Below, one piece after another: positions 1-11,476 of a stretch of DNA of 64,000 nucleotides (positions within the stretch are counted from its first letter, which is position 1; every line of letters starts with the position of its first letter). The translations under genes and the position numbers were made by a program. This DNA is from Chloranthus sessilifolius (taxonomy: Eukaryota > Streptophyta > Magnoliopsida > Chloranthales > Chloranthaceae): positions 151,173,317 through 151,237,316 of the forward strand of contig CM037584.1 of assembly GCA_021018995.1 (NCBI GenBank). The letters run 5' to 3'. The notes under the pieces are model-generated. The model searched no databases and was not told the origin of the DNA. It worked only from the letters and a program-made list of their open reading frames with translations.

Positions 1-990
1 CATTGGAAGGAGGAAAGGGACCCATGAAGTCTATCCCCAAACATCAAACAACTCAACTACCAAAATAGGTAAAGGCATTGAGTTTCTCTTGGAAATCTTG
101 CCCCATTTCTTAAGCGATTGGCAAGACTTACAATCTTTGAGAGCATCTTTGAAAAGTGTAGGCCAATAAAATCCACCTTTGCAAAACCTTTGCGATTTTG
201 TTTTCACCAAAATGACCTCCACGCTGTTCATGACACATAGTGAGTATTCTATGAAATTCTTGGACACATTTTCTTATTATTTGGTCTGCACAACTCTTAA
301 ACATATAAGGATCTTCCCAGATGAAATGTTTAACCTTTGAGAAGAAAAGATCTTTATCCATTTTATTCCAATGTTGAGGAATTCTTCCAGTAGCCAAAAA
401 GTTAACTATGTTTGCAAACCAAGGAGTGTGTACACTAATGGCAAAAAGTTGCTCATCAGGGAAAGATTCATTGATAGGCAGCCTATCAATCTCAGCAGTT
501 AAAATTCTAGACAGGTGATCAGCCACCATTCTCCACCCCCTTTTTATCTTTGATCTGTAAATCAAATTCCTGTAATAGGAGAATCCACCTGATTAATCTT
601 GGTTTGGTGTCCTTCTTAGATAGAAGGTATTTCAAAGCAGAGTGGTCAGTGAACACCACTATTTGTGAACCCAAGACATATGACCTGAATTTCTCTAAAG
701 CAAAAACAATTGCTAGCAGCTCCTTCTTAGTTGTTGTGTAATTGAGTTGTGCATCAATCATTGATCTACTGGCATAAGCTATGACATGAGGCAGCTTTTC
801 CTTTCTTTATCCAAGGACAGCTCCCAAAGCATAATCTGATGCATCACACATCAATTCAAAAGGTAGTGAATATTCTGCAGACTGCAATATGGGAGATGTG
901 GTCAAACAGTTTTTTAAGAATTCAAAAGCCTTCATGCATTCATTATTGAAAACAAAAGGGACATCTTGGCACAACAAATGACAAAGAGGC
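1..990 (-). pseudogene. A pol: RNase H and integrase zinc-binding region
   Basis: The region reads as the RNase H domain followed by the N-terminal zinc-binding region of integrase. Visible RNase H landmarks are the DASD motif, [29 protein letters not shown] and the closing VADHLSR. The integrase part shows the histidine pair (MCHEQRGGHF) and the cysteine pair (CKSCQ) of an HHCC finger, then the start of the linker before the catalytic core, which is off-window. A stop follows AVLG near position 810, a frameshift falls near 540 between RNase H and VADHLSR, and another near 200-260 splits the HHCC finger between frames. The closest relative in the window is element B at 12421-13311, which has the same order. 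Confidence 0.85.
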
Positions 991-994
991 TTGG

Positions 995-2056
995 TTATTT
1001 TACTGAAGTCCTTAATGAACCTTCCAGAAATTCAAAGTATGTCCTAAAACTTCTGATTTGTTTAACAGTTTTGGGAGGTGGTAAATGTGCAATTAAATCA
1101 ATTTTTGCTCTATCTACCTCAATGCCCTTGTGGGAAACAACATGGCCAAGGACAATGCCTTGGGTGACCATGAAATGGCTCTTTTCCCAGCTCAAAACTA
1201 GATTAGTTTCTTCACATCTCTGTAATACCAATTTGAGATGATGTAAACACTGGGAAAAACTGTCTCCGTAGATTGAAAAATCATCCATAAAAATCTCCAT
1301 AAATTGGTCAATCATATCAGAGAAAATGGAATACATGCATCTTTGAAAGGTAGCAGGAGCATTACAAAGACCAAAAGGCATTCTCCTATAGGCAAAAGTG
1401 CCAAAAGGGCAAGTGAATGTGGTCTTTTCCTGATCTTGTGGGTACAGAGGAATCTGGTTGTAACTAGAGTAACCATCAAGAAAACAGTAATAAGCTTTTC
1501 CTGCTAGCTTATCTAAAATCTGATCAATGAATGGGAGGGGGAAATGGTCTTTTCTGGTCATTGCATTTAATTTTCTGTAATCAATACAGACCCTCCACCC
1601 AGTTGTTTGTCTGGTTGACATAAGCTCACCAGAATCTGAGGTTACAATAGTGATCCTAGATTTCTTAGGTACCACCTGTATAGGTGCCACCCAAGCTGAA
1701 TCTGAAATGGGGTAAATGACCCCTGCATCCAACAACTTAACAACCTCTTTCATGACCACTTCTTGCATATGAGGGTTCAGCCTCCTTTGCATTTCCCTAG
1801 AAGGCTTTGCATCTTCTTCCAAATGGATTTTGTGCATGCAAACAGCCGGACTGATTCCTCCCAAATCAGCAATAGTCCAGCTAATTGCCCTTCTATGTTC
1901 TTTCAAAACAATCAATAGCTCTTCCTCTTGCTCCTTTGTGAGGGAAGAAGAAATAATTGCAGGCAATGATTTATGATCTCCTAAAAACACATATTTCAAA
2001 TTTTCTGGCAGTTGCTTCAGTTCTAAATCAAGTGGGCTGAGACAAGAAGGTAACAA
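995..2056 (-). pseudogene. A pol: reverse transcriptase domain
   Basis: An open frame of about 350 codons contains the RT palm and fingers in the usual order: LLDAGVIYPISDSAWVAP, WRVCIDYRKLN, DHFPLPFIDQ, a CFLDGYSSYNQI block with the first catalytic Asp, FGLCNAPATFQRCM, and the FMDD active site followed by SIYG. The end has LGHVVSHKGIEVD and PPPKTVKQIRSF, the start of the connection region. The FMDD box instead of YxDD is common in Athila-type elements. The frame itself is uninterrupted, but flanking pieces of the polyprotein lie in other frames, so it is part of a decayed gag-pol. It would copy element RNA into cDNA in cytoplasmic virus-like particles. Confidence 0.9.
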
Positions 2057-2071
2057 AGGTACCTTAGCTGT

Positions 2072-3349
2072 TTATGGAAGGGGAAGAGTAGCAGGTTTCC
2101 AAGAAGAGAAACTTGCTGATTGATTATGAGTTCCTTGCACAACATTTATTTCCTCAGAATTAGAGATACAAACTATTTCTTCCTCAGAATTTCCCCAAGC
2201 ATCTTTAACATCTGTGGTGAAATCTTCACACTGCAGAAACTGTTGTAAAGTCCCTTCTACCAGTTCATCCAATAGATCAACATGAAAGCATTCTTCAGAG
2301 CTGAATTGAGGCTGTGTGACTACATTATAAACATTTAATTTTACCTTCATGTTTCCAAAAGAGACTTCCATAATACCAGACCTGCATTGAATACAAGCAT
2401 TTCTTTGTGCAGAATGGTCTTCCCAAAATGATGAGGATGGAAGTTTTGCTTTTGGTAGGTTCCATGTCCAAAACTAGAAAATCAGAGGATAGAAAAATTT
2501 GTCTACTCCACCAATACATCTTCAATCATCCCAATGGCTTCCTTTCGGATCATGCACTGGTTGTAACACCACATGAGTGGGTTTTAATTCTCCCAAACCT
2601 AGTTTCTCATATACAGAATATGGAAGTAGGTTGACACTAGCACCCAGATCTAATAAAGCCTTTTCAATGGTATGTTCCCCAATAATGCAAGGGATTATGG
2701 GGATTCCAGGATCTTGAAGTTTAGGAGGTATGGCAATGGATAACACCTGATTAACTCTTTCCACAGCAAAGACCTTCTTGGATAACTGTATCCTAGACTG
2801 TCTTTTGTGAGCACAAACATCTTTCAAAAATTTTGCATATGCTGGAATTTGTTTGATTGCCTCAAGCAAAGGTAGATTTATCTTGACTTGCTTGAAAGTC
2901 TCCATCATTTCATCTATTTTTGTGTTCCCTTTATCAAAAGGGGATACAGATTTCATTGCATGAGGAAATGGTAAATGAGGAACTAGTCCTTCATCTACAG
3001 CTTTGGTAGCATTTTTTTGAATTTTTTGTTTTTCATTTGTTTGATTTTTCTGAGATCCATCAGCACCCCCACTGCTATCATTATGCTGCTCTTGCTGCAT
3101 ATCTTTATCATTTTCCTCATTTTTTCCTTCTTCAGTACCCACTTTGTTATTTATAATTCTTCCACTTCTCAAAGTTGTGACAGTTTTTACTTCTTCATGT
3201 GAATTAGAAGCTTCTCCAACCATGAACTGTCCTTTGGGATTGTTCAAAGGTTGGCTGGGTAACTTTCCTTCCTCTCTTTTGGCCAAAGTATTTGAAAGCT
3301 GTCCCAATGTTTCTTCAATCTTCTTTATGCTCTGGCTATGAAAATTCAC
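2072..3349 (-). pseudogene. A pol: aspartic protease and linker, frameshifted
   Basis: The first part (3349-2522) is a charged, low-complexity stretch followed by the protease, with the flap region FVCAHKRQS-like and the active-site segment LLDLGASVNLLPYSVYEKLG, where D-L-G-A-S replaces the usual DSGAS as in Athila relatives. The second catalytic strand, IILGRPF, lies in another frame at 2325-2525, and the acidic linker to RT continues in a third frame at 2072-2371. At least two frameshifts therefore separate protease from RT. The domain would process the gag-pol polyprotein. The equivalent region of element B is at 14327-15378. Confidence 0.82.
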
Positions 3350-3666
3350 AGTCTAAGTTAAAGATCCTAAATTCTGGAGTGAATTTAGGACTTGATCTTC
3401 AAAAGAAAGGGACCTGGAAGGGGTTTGAACTAGGCGATTGTGCAGGATGTTGTGGAATGGGTCGCTAAAATTTGGTTTGGCATAAAATTCTCGATAAAGG
3501 TTGTAGTTTTGAATGGCATTTGGTTCTTTGGTTGTTGCTGCTGTTGTGATTGATAATTCCCTTGGTTACACCTCAAATTGGGGTGCCCTCTCCATGGATA
3601 TTCATTTGACTGCATCTGTCCAAATGATTGAGCAGCATGAGCTTGTTCCACCATTAAATCTGGGAA

Positions 3667-4483
3667 CTATAGTGCAGCAGGACATTGGTCAATTGAATGA
3701 GTAGGGGACTGGCATATCAGACATGCCTCCTCTACTCTTGCAACATTTGGATTTTTAAGTGAGTCCATCAATCTATCAAACTTTGTGGTTAAATTGTCCA
3801 TCTTTCTTTCCAACTCATTCACCTCATAAATCTTCCCTTTGGTGGGTTGCTGATTGTTCAACCTAGCAGGATTTTCAATATCTCTTGACAGAGATTCCTG
3901 TTGAGTTGAGTTTTCACCAATTACTTCAAATAAGTCCCAAACCTCCTCAACTGTTTTTTGCAAGTAAGTGCCTCCACAGGAGGCATCCACCATATTTTTG
4001 CCTTTTTGATCAATTCCTTGATAGAAGCATTGAACCGGTGCCATCCGGGAATTTGATGATGAGGACATTGCCTTAAAAGTTCCTTAAATCGTTCCCATGC
4101 TTCATGGAAAGTTTGATTGAGTTTTGTGAGAAAGAAATGATACTTTGTCTCAATTGGCTTGTTTTAGACATTGGGAAATATTTGGCTAAAATTGACCGCA
4201 AATCATTCCAAGAAGTGATACTATTTGGTGCTAACATAGATAACCATGCTCTAGCTTTATCCTTTAATGAAAAAGGAAAGAGCCTAAGCTTGGTTGCTTC
4301 TGGATCAAGTCCAGCAATGTTGAATGTGGTGCAAAGAGCCAAGAATTCATCCACATGTTTGTATGGATCTTCCTTACTCAACCCATGGAAGGAAGGAAGC
4401 ATTTGGATGGTCGATGATTTGATCTCATAATTTCCTTCAACGATGAAATTGAATGCAAGGAGAATTATAAGCACCAGGTGCAA
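3667..4483 (-). pseudogene. A gag: capsid and zinc knuckle
   Basis: The minus strand encodes a capsid-type segment with FHGLSKEDPYKHVDEFLALC and LRLFPFSLKDKARAWL, a signature of Athila-lineage gag. The second frame (4068-3667) carries DMV/NMVDASCGGTY and a CCHC zinc knuckle, CLICQSPTHSIDQC, with the CX2CX4HX4C spacing. The two halves are in different frames, and the C-terminal part is missing or scrambled between 3350 and 3666, where a glutamine-rich piece is visible. Gag would form the virus-like particle and bind RNA. The homologous and better preserved gag is in element B at 16036-17247. Confidence 0.85.
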
Positions 4484-4783
4484 AGTAATCCCTCAAAAGT
4501 CGAGGTTCTTCACCCATAGTAGCGAGAATTACATGTTGTTTGTTTGGTTCAGTAGTAGCCTTTCAACTTCTAAATTCGATGGGACAATCTCGGTGAGAGT
4601 CCTACCAAACATACAACTCGAATAAAAATTTGATTATTCACAAGAAACCTTGAATTCCTTTTTAAGTAGTTTCCCTTCTTCAAAAATTGGATATGAATAA
4701 CTGCACAGGTATAAACAATAGAATAGTTTAGTACTGATATAAAAATAAAAGTGAAAACTTAGGTCTACCTATTTTAGAACAAA
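4484..4783 (-). other. A untranslated leader and gag N-terminus
   Basis: This 300-base stretch between primer site and recognisable gag holds the degraded N-terminal gag codons (to about 4560) and an AT-rich leader. I see no separate gene in it. Confidence 0.5.
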
Positions 4784-4801
4784 TTCCCGGCAATGGCGCC
4801 A
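4784..4801 (-). promoter_or_regulatory. A primer binding site (tRNA-Asp)
   Basis: The plus strand reads TTCCCGGCAATGGCGCCA, which differs at two positions from the 3' end of plant tRNA-Asp (TCCCCGGCAACGGCGCCA). It lies six bases inside the LTR end, the same spacing as in elements B and C. It would prime minus-strand cDNA synthesis. Confidence 0.9.
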
Positions 4802-4807
4802 AAAACT

Positions 4808-6665
4808 TGTTGTTGCTTCTAAGTGCGCTTGATTTATTTATGTTTTGAAAACAGGTTTGCAACTGCTAAGTTATAATGAATCTAGAATATTAAAAAGAGT
4901 AAAGAAATATCAGCACAGATAGAAGTGAATTAGCCTGCAAGATCAGGGCCAATTGTAGCAAGTTTTTAATGTAAGTGAGTAAAAGATCGTCCATAGAGAA
5001 TTTGTCTAAAATGCAAGATAAACCTCGGTCGAGCTACGGATCGGCCTCTTATCCTATCTAGAAAGCACATAAGATGGGAGGTTGAATTTGTCACATTAAC
5101 TAAATGATAAAAGTTAAAAGTTAAACTAAATGATCCGGATCCGAGTTGGGGGGCGTTTGAGGTAAACTTAAAAAATGGAAGTAATATCTAACTTTGATTT
5201 GGTCCTTGAAATCTAATGAGAATGACTACAGCTCAACTGAGAGATGATCCAATCTTCATCTGGCTACAAGCGCAGATGTAAGAGAAATAAATCTAATTCA
5301 AGGATTAGGTTTAAGCTTATGGCTATGGTCTGTCCACTTTAATGGCCACAAACCATCCAATAGTCTTTAATCCAAATCCTTAATTTAGAATAAGAAACAT
5401 CACTACAAATGCCGTGAGAGACTAGGTTACAAACACTAACTCTCACAGGATTAGTGAATCAAGGGAAATTGCATGAAAAACAGTAAATCTAAAGGAGTCT
5501 AATGCAATAAGGAGATCAGAGGGAACCCTTAACATGAGTCCAATGGAGAATGCACGGTTTACAGCAACCTTTTCAAATTCACCATTACAATTACAGAGCA
5601 CAGCTTAAACAGCTCTCAGATTTGTAGTCTTGAATACAACTCTCCTTTGAATTACAGAAGTATCTCACAGCTCTCAATTGCAAGTAAAAGTGAGGCTATT
5701 ACAGGGATTTCAGACAAACTATCTGATTTGGAAATGGGGGAATAGGAATGAAACTCAAAATCTGGATGCCCAAATTGGGCAAATGGTTCGTCTATTTATA
5801 GTTTTCCCTAAGTCCAGCTCAGATGTGTATCAACCAATCAGAAGTGCTCAGATCTGTATCGACCAATGGTAGTCGAGCACAAGGATCCAGATCTATTCTG
5901 GCCAATCAGAATTTCTCGATTTGGTTCAGCCAATCAGGTGACAAAAGCATCGATTCTGTTATGCATTTTGAAACTCTGTTAGAGTTTCTAGAAGTTCCCG
6001 CCAAGTTATTTCATCTCTGGGTGCTCACGTGGGGTGGAATATGCCTTCGCTTCATGCTTAGAATCCTCTAGAATGTCCCTAGGTTTTTAAATGCATTGGG
6101 ATGCATGAAATAGATTACTGAATTACCCTTGTAAAAGCTAGGAATCTCCAGAATACCTTTTCGCATAGCTTAGGGGACTTTTTGCAAGGTGTTGTAACTC
6201 CTTAATCTCTTTTCGTAATGTTCTGGTTCTGTTCGAATTGAGTTTTCTTCTATTCGAAAAGGTCAATCATCTCTTCGAAGAGTTCAGGTGCTCTTCGAAA
6301 GCTAAGCCTGGAGTTTTAGTTCTTTTGCGAGTTCGTGTTCTTTTGAGCGATTCGAGTTCTTTGTGGAAAGTACTCTGTAGTGCATTTTTCTGTTCGAATT
6401 GCTCCATACTTCTTTTCTGGTTTGAGACCAGGTCTTTGCCTCTTCAGTTCAGACCTTTTAGCAGCTAGTGAGGTTGTCTCTTCTCTTTCTTCCTTTGGAT
6501 TGACATGGATTGTCATCTTTTTGGCACTTTTAAGCTGCTTTTATGGTTAAGCCTGTCTTTATTGTTAGCTGAAACACAGGCACTTAAAACACTTATTTAG
6601 TTCTCTCAAAGGTCTATCAAGACTCAGGTTAAGGGGTGAAAAATGGTATTTTTCAGTTCTCAACA
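4808..6665 (-). repeat. A 5' LTR (1,858 bp)
   Basis: On the minus strand the LTR runs from TGTTGAGAAC (ending at 6665 on the plus strand) to CAACA just before the six-base spacer and primer site. A TATA box at 5792-5800 places U3 at about 5800-6665. U3 holds six TTCGAA-type words between 6225 and 6405. The leader part holds one copy (5321-5358) of a module shared with the LTRs of B, C and D. The 3' LTR is off-window, so the boundaries rest on TG/CA ends and comparison with B. Confidence 0.8.
5792..5800 (-). promoter_or_regulatory. A LTR TATA box
   Basis: TATAAATAG on the minus strand, about 865 bases from the LTR 5' end. The same word is found at a comparable place in the LTRs of C and F. 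Confidence 0.6.
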
Positions 6666-6670
6666 CATCC

Positions 6671-7314
6671 GCCATTTGTGTGAGTAGGGGTGGACTTCTA
6701 GGGTTAGAATAGGAGGGATGAGATGAAAAGGGACTGATGGCCGATTTAAAAGAGGGGGACGAGGGAACATGAATCGACGGAATTAAAATTGTGCTCCTTT
6801 TCAAACTTGGCAATAAATGAGCAGTGTGTGGGGAAGGAAGAAACACACAACTGGCTCTTGGAAAAGAGAATGAGCATTAATTGAATATCTAAAGATAGGC
6901 ATGGAATTTAAAGGGGTCAGTGTATCGCGCGGGGATCCTCACGAAGAACACTCAGTGAGGAGTAGTGTTCATTTCTCGCGCAGCTGAGCTGGGGATGTTC
7001 GCGAGGTAGCCTAACATGGCGCATCAATTTGAAGAAGTCATTACAATCCCTGAGGCAGGTATTTGCACAAATTTATATAAACACCATCTCCATCTGTCCT
7101 CCACACGGATTACTACTGCAAAGAAACATAGCCTCCCTCAACTCAGCTCCCATGAATGGCAAAAAGAACCAAATCAAAAGTAGGAAACAAACAGAAAGAA
7201 GCACACAGAACAGAGCAACAGACAAAAACTAGAAATTCTATTAAAGGGAAATAAAAATAGTTATAAATGTAATTACAAGAAGAAAAACCTAAGATACAAT
7301 CTAGAAGCTAGGAT
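6671..7314 (-). other. B 3' noncoding region
   Basis: The stretch lies between the stop of the extra ORF and element A. It holds no reading frame I can support. A short GC-rich patch (6925-7012) contains CGCGCGGG, TCGCGCAG and TTCGCGAGG words like those in the U3 of B's own LTR and in the 10740-11215 spacer. Confidence 0.5.
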
Positions 7315-10300
7315 CTAATCTGATTCCGAATCTGTAAGGAAATCCCAGCCCATCTTTTTAGCCTGTGCCTTAAGGGCAGCTCTGTCCTCTTTCTTCTTTT
7401 CTTCCCTTGCCTTTTTCTTTTCGGCTAGTGTTTTCACTACAGTTGGAGCTTTATGTACCCTCACCATCATTTTTTGTGCTTTGGGAGCCTTTGGTTCCTT
7501 GAGTTCTTGAGGGGCTTTTCCTTTGCGCTTAGCAGGGGGGTGGCTGGGGATTTTCCTTTTCCTTTGGCTTTGCCTTCTGCTTCTGCAGTGGGGACCACTG
7601 GGGCCTTGCCATTTCCTTTAGCTTTGGCTTCCTTAGTGGGGACCACTGAGGATTTCCCTTTGCCAGTGGACTCAGGTTGGGCAGGGGACTGTACCTCTTC
7701 AGACTAGGTAGCAGGCTCTTTGCCAATTATTAAAGGGACAGCTTTGGGAGCAGACCTCTTAGCTGTGACTTTCCTCCGCTGTGGATAAGTTTATTCTTGT
7801 GGAGGTGCAGCAGAGGCCTTGGGAGGTGGAGGCTGCCCTGTAGGAGGTGGGGGAGGAGGGGCAACTGGGGCTTTACCTTTCTCTTGATGGGTCTTTGGTT
7901 GGGCCTCCTCAGATTGGGTAGCAGCAGATGGAGGAGCTTCGGGCTGTGTGGTGGGCATATGAACAGAGAGTGGGGTTGGGTGGTAAGGTTCATTTCTGAC
8001 AGCGGCCAATGCGGATTCCAATGAGGCTATCTGGATTTGATGCTTGAGGATGTCAGTCTCATGGATCTCTTTTTGGATTTTTTGGATCTCCTGTGCATTG
8101 TTAAGCCTCTTTTCAAGCATTCTTGCCCGGGCATTCGCTGTAGCAGCATTGGATTTCTCATATTCCCAATTTATCTCAAGATAAGTAACTGTAGCCTTCA
8201 TCTTCTGATATTCCTCCACGATATTTTTCCACCCCAAGGAGATGCCCAGTATTTGTTCTCTGTGGGCCTCTGTCATCTCATCAATCTTCTCCAGCAGGGG
8301 GGTCTCGATTGATTGGCGTAGCTTGGCCATGCCCCTCAGGACATCCTTCCTCAGGTAAGCATTATCCTGCATGTGATGTAGGATGGTGAGGTAAGGAGGG
8401 CTGTAGAAATGATGTTTTGGTGCAATTGGCAGATAGGAGGTGGAAGGAGCAAAGTGTGCTTGGTCCTAGGGGGGAGGGGGAATGATACTAGGGAAGTCAA
8501 GTGGTGGGGAATGGGGTCAGGTTCTGGGTCTGTTTGTGTAGATATGGCAGAGAAGGTGGGAGGGGGTAGGATAAGAGGGGGATGGAGGGTATAGGGGAAG
8601 GTGAAGGTGTAGGCTCAATAGGAGTTGGGGTGATGGGGATGGAAAATTAGAATGGTTAAAGGGGTAAAGGAAATGGGTGGGGAAGAGGTAATGGTGATAG
8701 TGGGGGGTAATGATTCGGAGGGAAGCCTGTTTAGGTGGTTTTGGGTGAAAGAGGATGGGGTAGGGATGGGTGGAGTGGTTAAGGTGTGTAGGGTGGATTG
8801 GATGGAGGTGAGTTCAGCCTGCATCTGGTCCTGTTTTTAGGTATTGGTGGATAACTGGGCTTGGATGTCTTGGATCAGGGGTAGGATGAGGGTTAGTGTG
8901 TCAAGGCTAGGAGGTGGGGTTTGGGAAGAAGAGGGTACTGGTTGGAAAGGGGAGGAAGGAGCATGATGGAAAGTGGAGGGAGGGGAAGAGTGGGGTTCTG
9001 GGGATTGGTGTTGTGTGGTAGTTGGGGAGTCTAGCAGAGGGGTGTAGTAGGCAGGCATGGTTTCAAGGAAGGTGGAGATGAAGGCTTGGAAGCCTATGGA
9101 TGTGTTAAGGGTTAAGTCAATGTTTGGGAGAGGGGATGTAGTAGATATGGCTGGGGTGGTGGTTTCTTCAAGGTGGGGTGGGTCAATGGGGATAGAAGGT
9201 ATTGAGGGTGGTGTCTGGGAGATGGTTGGGATGGTCTGAGTAGTTTTTCATTTTTTGTAGGAGATGAGTGGGGGTTGGCAGGCTTAGGTGGAAATGAGGG
9301 GGGAATTGTGGCTATGTACTAAGGTAAGGTAGGGGATGGTGAGTCCTCCCATGGACCAAGCACAGGTGAAGGGGGAGTGGGCATGGAGAATGGAATCAGA
9401 GGGGGGTGAGAGATGGATGCAAGAGGAGTAGAGGATGCAGGAATAAAAGGTGGAGGGGGGGGGGTGCAGCTGCAGCGATGGAAGTGATAATCTCTGGAGG
9501 CACCTCCTTTGTAGCAGGGGTAGACCCTGATCCGGCTGCCGCTTCTATTTGCGTGGGCAGGACCTGAGCCTCAACTTTCTTCTTTTTCTGGCCCCCCATC
9601 AAGCTCCTGCTGATTCCCCATTGCCTCTTGGCAAAGGTAGTAGGGGTAAGGGTGGTGGTCTGCTCGGTCCTTCCTATCTTGTAGCCCCCCTTGATCAGCA
9701 GCAAGGTGATGATTCTTGCATAGGGTAGGGTGTGAGGCTTCTTGTTTGACCCTAACTTATCCACTGTGTCTTTCATAGCCTTTAAAATTAGCCAGGCTGC
9801 ATGGAAGCCATGGCCCATGTGGTAGGAGTAGACAGCATCCGCAATGGGGGTCCTCCTCTCCTGCTGATGTCCTGAGCAATATATGTTCTTCCACAGGACT
9901 TGGTCAATGAACAGTAGTTCAGGTTCTAGTTCCCTCCTTCTGATTGAGTCCCTGGTGGCTTTTAATCCTCTTAATAGGGCTCGTGCAATGATGTCAATCA
10001 ATGCACGCAGAGGGCGGCCATATCCACTGCTAGGATTGAATGCTGCTGGGATGCCCAACACTTCAGCATTCATCTTAGGGCCCACTAACAAATCAAAGTC
10101 GTCACTCATCACCAGCAAGCACTCTTGTCCATCGTTGTCCATCTTGACCTTGATGTGCTGATAAAACAGCTGCACTAGCCTGAGGTCGGCTAGTGTAGGA
10201 ATTTCTCTCATCACTGGCATCAGGCCCGCTTTGCTCATGAACTGTACTGCAGGGGCAGAGAGAGGTTCTTTCTCAAAAAATGGTACATCAAAGGCTGTTT

Positions 10301-10484
10301 CAGGCTCCAATGGAATTGACTCCATGAGCTCAGAAAGGATAGAGAACTTAGTGGTTGGGACCGCCGCCTCCTCAACCACTTCCTTTCCTTTTTTGGGGGA
10401 CTTTGAAGTCTTGGCCTTTTTAGGGGTGGTCTCTGCAGGGTCCTTGTCCTTCCCTTTTCTCTTCTGTGTAGTTTTTGGAGCCAT
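7315..10484 (-). pseudogene. B extra ORF in the env position: Lys-rich start, globular domain, Pro-rich and coiled-coil parts
   Basis: Starting at the ATG at 10484, the first 360 codons are open. An N-terminal lysine-rich block (KRKGKDKDPAETTPKKAK) looks like a nuclear localisation signal. Then comes a globular part with VQLFYQHIKVKMDNDGQE, MNAEVLGIPAAFN, HAAWLILKAMKD and LPYARIITLLLIKGGYKI. That order resembles the putative plant transposon protein domain found near Athila-type elements (PF20167-like; inferred from memory). A Pro/Ser-rich stretch in several frames follows (about 9395-8373), then a coiled-coil piece (8372-7950), and a Lys-rich tail ending GWDFLTDSESD at 7315. Frameshifts break it into at least four pieces. 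I see no signal peptide or clear transmembrane segment, so a classical envelope protein is unlikely. Its function is unknown. Confidence 0.62.
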
Positions 10485-11476
10485 ATCTAACTCTGTCCTA
10501 TAGTGTGAGAAACGAAGGCTGAAATCTAGGGTTTTTTTCTATTTGATGCACAGGGCACCTCAAGATCTCTGAGCAAAGGGAAATGGATGGGGGTGATGAG
10601 AGGAACAACTCTGTAGATTTGTGAAGTGAATGATGAACCGTAGGAGTGATGCTGGAGGGGAGAGCGGCAGAAGCTAGGGTTTCGCAGAGGGAAGAAGGAA
10701 GCAGATAATGAGAAAGGGACAAAGCGCGGGGTTCAAATACTTATCGCAAAGCTCGGCGTGCTTTGGAACATCTGGTCGCGGGGTTGGAAATAAATCTAGC
10801 GAAGGTGTTGATTATATCTGGATTGTGCGACAATCTCTCAAGTTGTCCTTGGAGCGTGTGACAGAGTGAGATTAATTCATGTGAATTGCACGAGCGGTTC
10901 CCAAGGCTCTATTTGGATTGCACGAAAAGCTCTGAAGTTCATTTTGAATCTCGCAACAAACTTAGAATCTCGCGACAATAAATGGAGTATTTTTGTTGAA
11001 TTGCGTGAGAGTCTCCCAGTTTATCTTGTGAACCTCGCGACAGCCTGATAATCTCGCGATAACTACTGAATAGCTCGATGGTGACCGCGCGAGAGGTTGT
11101 CAGGTACACATGAATCTCACGACAGGCATTAAATGTTTCTACGTGAACTACGTGACATGCTCCTAGGCTTCCTTTTTAACCTCTCGAGAGCTTTTGAATC
11201 TCGCGATAGTCTCCCAAGCTTCCATTTTGGACCCAACAACAGTAAGGTATAAAACAGAGAGCATGTGCTCTCTGTTCTGCCCCTTTGCATGTTTGCAGTG
11301 GTTGAATCCTGGGCATGACCCTCTCCTATGACTATCTTTAGACATATGTAAACTCAATCATACACTCAAGGACAACAAAAATGACCTCCCACATTAGGCA
11401 TTCGACAGAAGCTATCAATTCAAAAGCAGTAAGAAGCAAGCGAAGCATCAAAAGTTCAAAATAGATAGGGCAAAAT
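10485..11476 (-). other. B spacer between integrase and extra ORF, with CGCGA-type degenerate repeats
   Basis: No supported gene. From 10740 to 11215 the plus strand holds a loose series of GAATCTCGCGACA, TCTCGCGATA, GCGCGAGAGG and related words, spaced roughly 25-50 bases apart. At 11254-11275 there is a perfect inverted repeat of ten-base arms around TG (ACAGAGAGCA/TGCTCTCTGT), just after a TATAAAA on the plus strand (11248-11254). Confidence 0.55.

Larger units (their letters stand above)
1..6665 (-). mobile_element. Element A: Athila-like Ty3/gypsy retrotransposon, cut by the left window edge
   Basis: Read on the minus strand the order is 5' LTR (6665-4808), tRNA-Asp primer site, gag, protease, reverse transcriptase, RNase H and the zinc-binding start of integrase. 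This is the Ty3/gypsy gene order. The FMDD version of the RT active site, the DLGAS protease motif and the tRNA-Asp primer point to the Athila lineage. The integrase core and the 3' LTR lie outside the window. Stops and frameshifts interrupt the coding part, so it is not functional as read. The five bases after the LTR (CATCC, 6666-6670) should be one copy of the target duplication. It appears to be inserted in the 3' part of element B. Confidence 0.9.

Noticed and set aside
4808..6665. LTR of A taken as the 3' LTR of B
   Set aside because: It sits at the left end of B, but its sequence differs clearly from B's 5' LTR and it is followed by A's own primer site and gag.
9396..10484. Intact host gene encoding a 362-residue protein
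   Set aside because: It is the start of a longer frame between integrase and the 3' end of a retrotransposon, with frameshifted continuation to 7315. Its position and domain resemblance fit an element gene.
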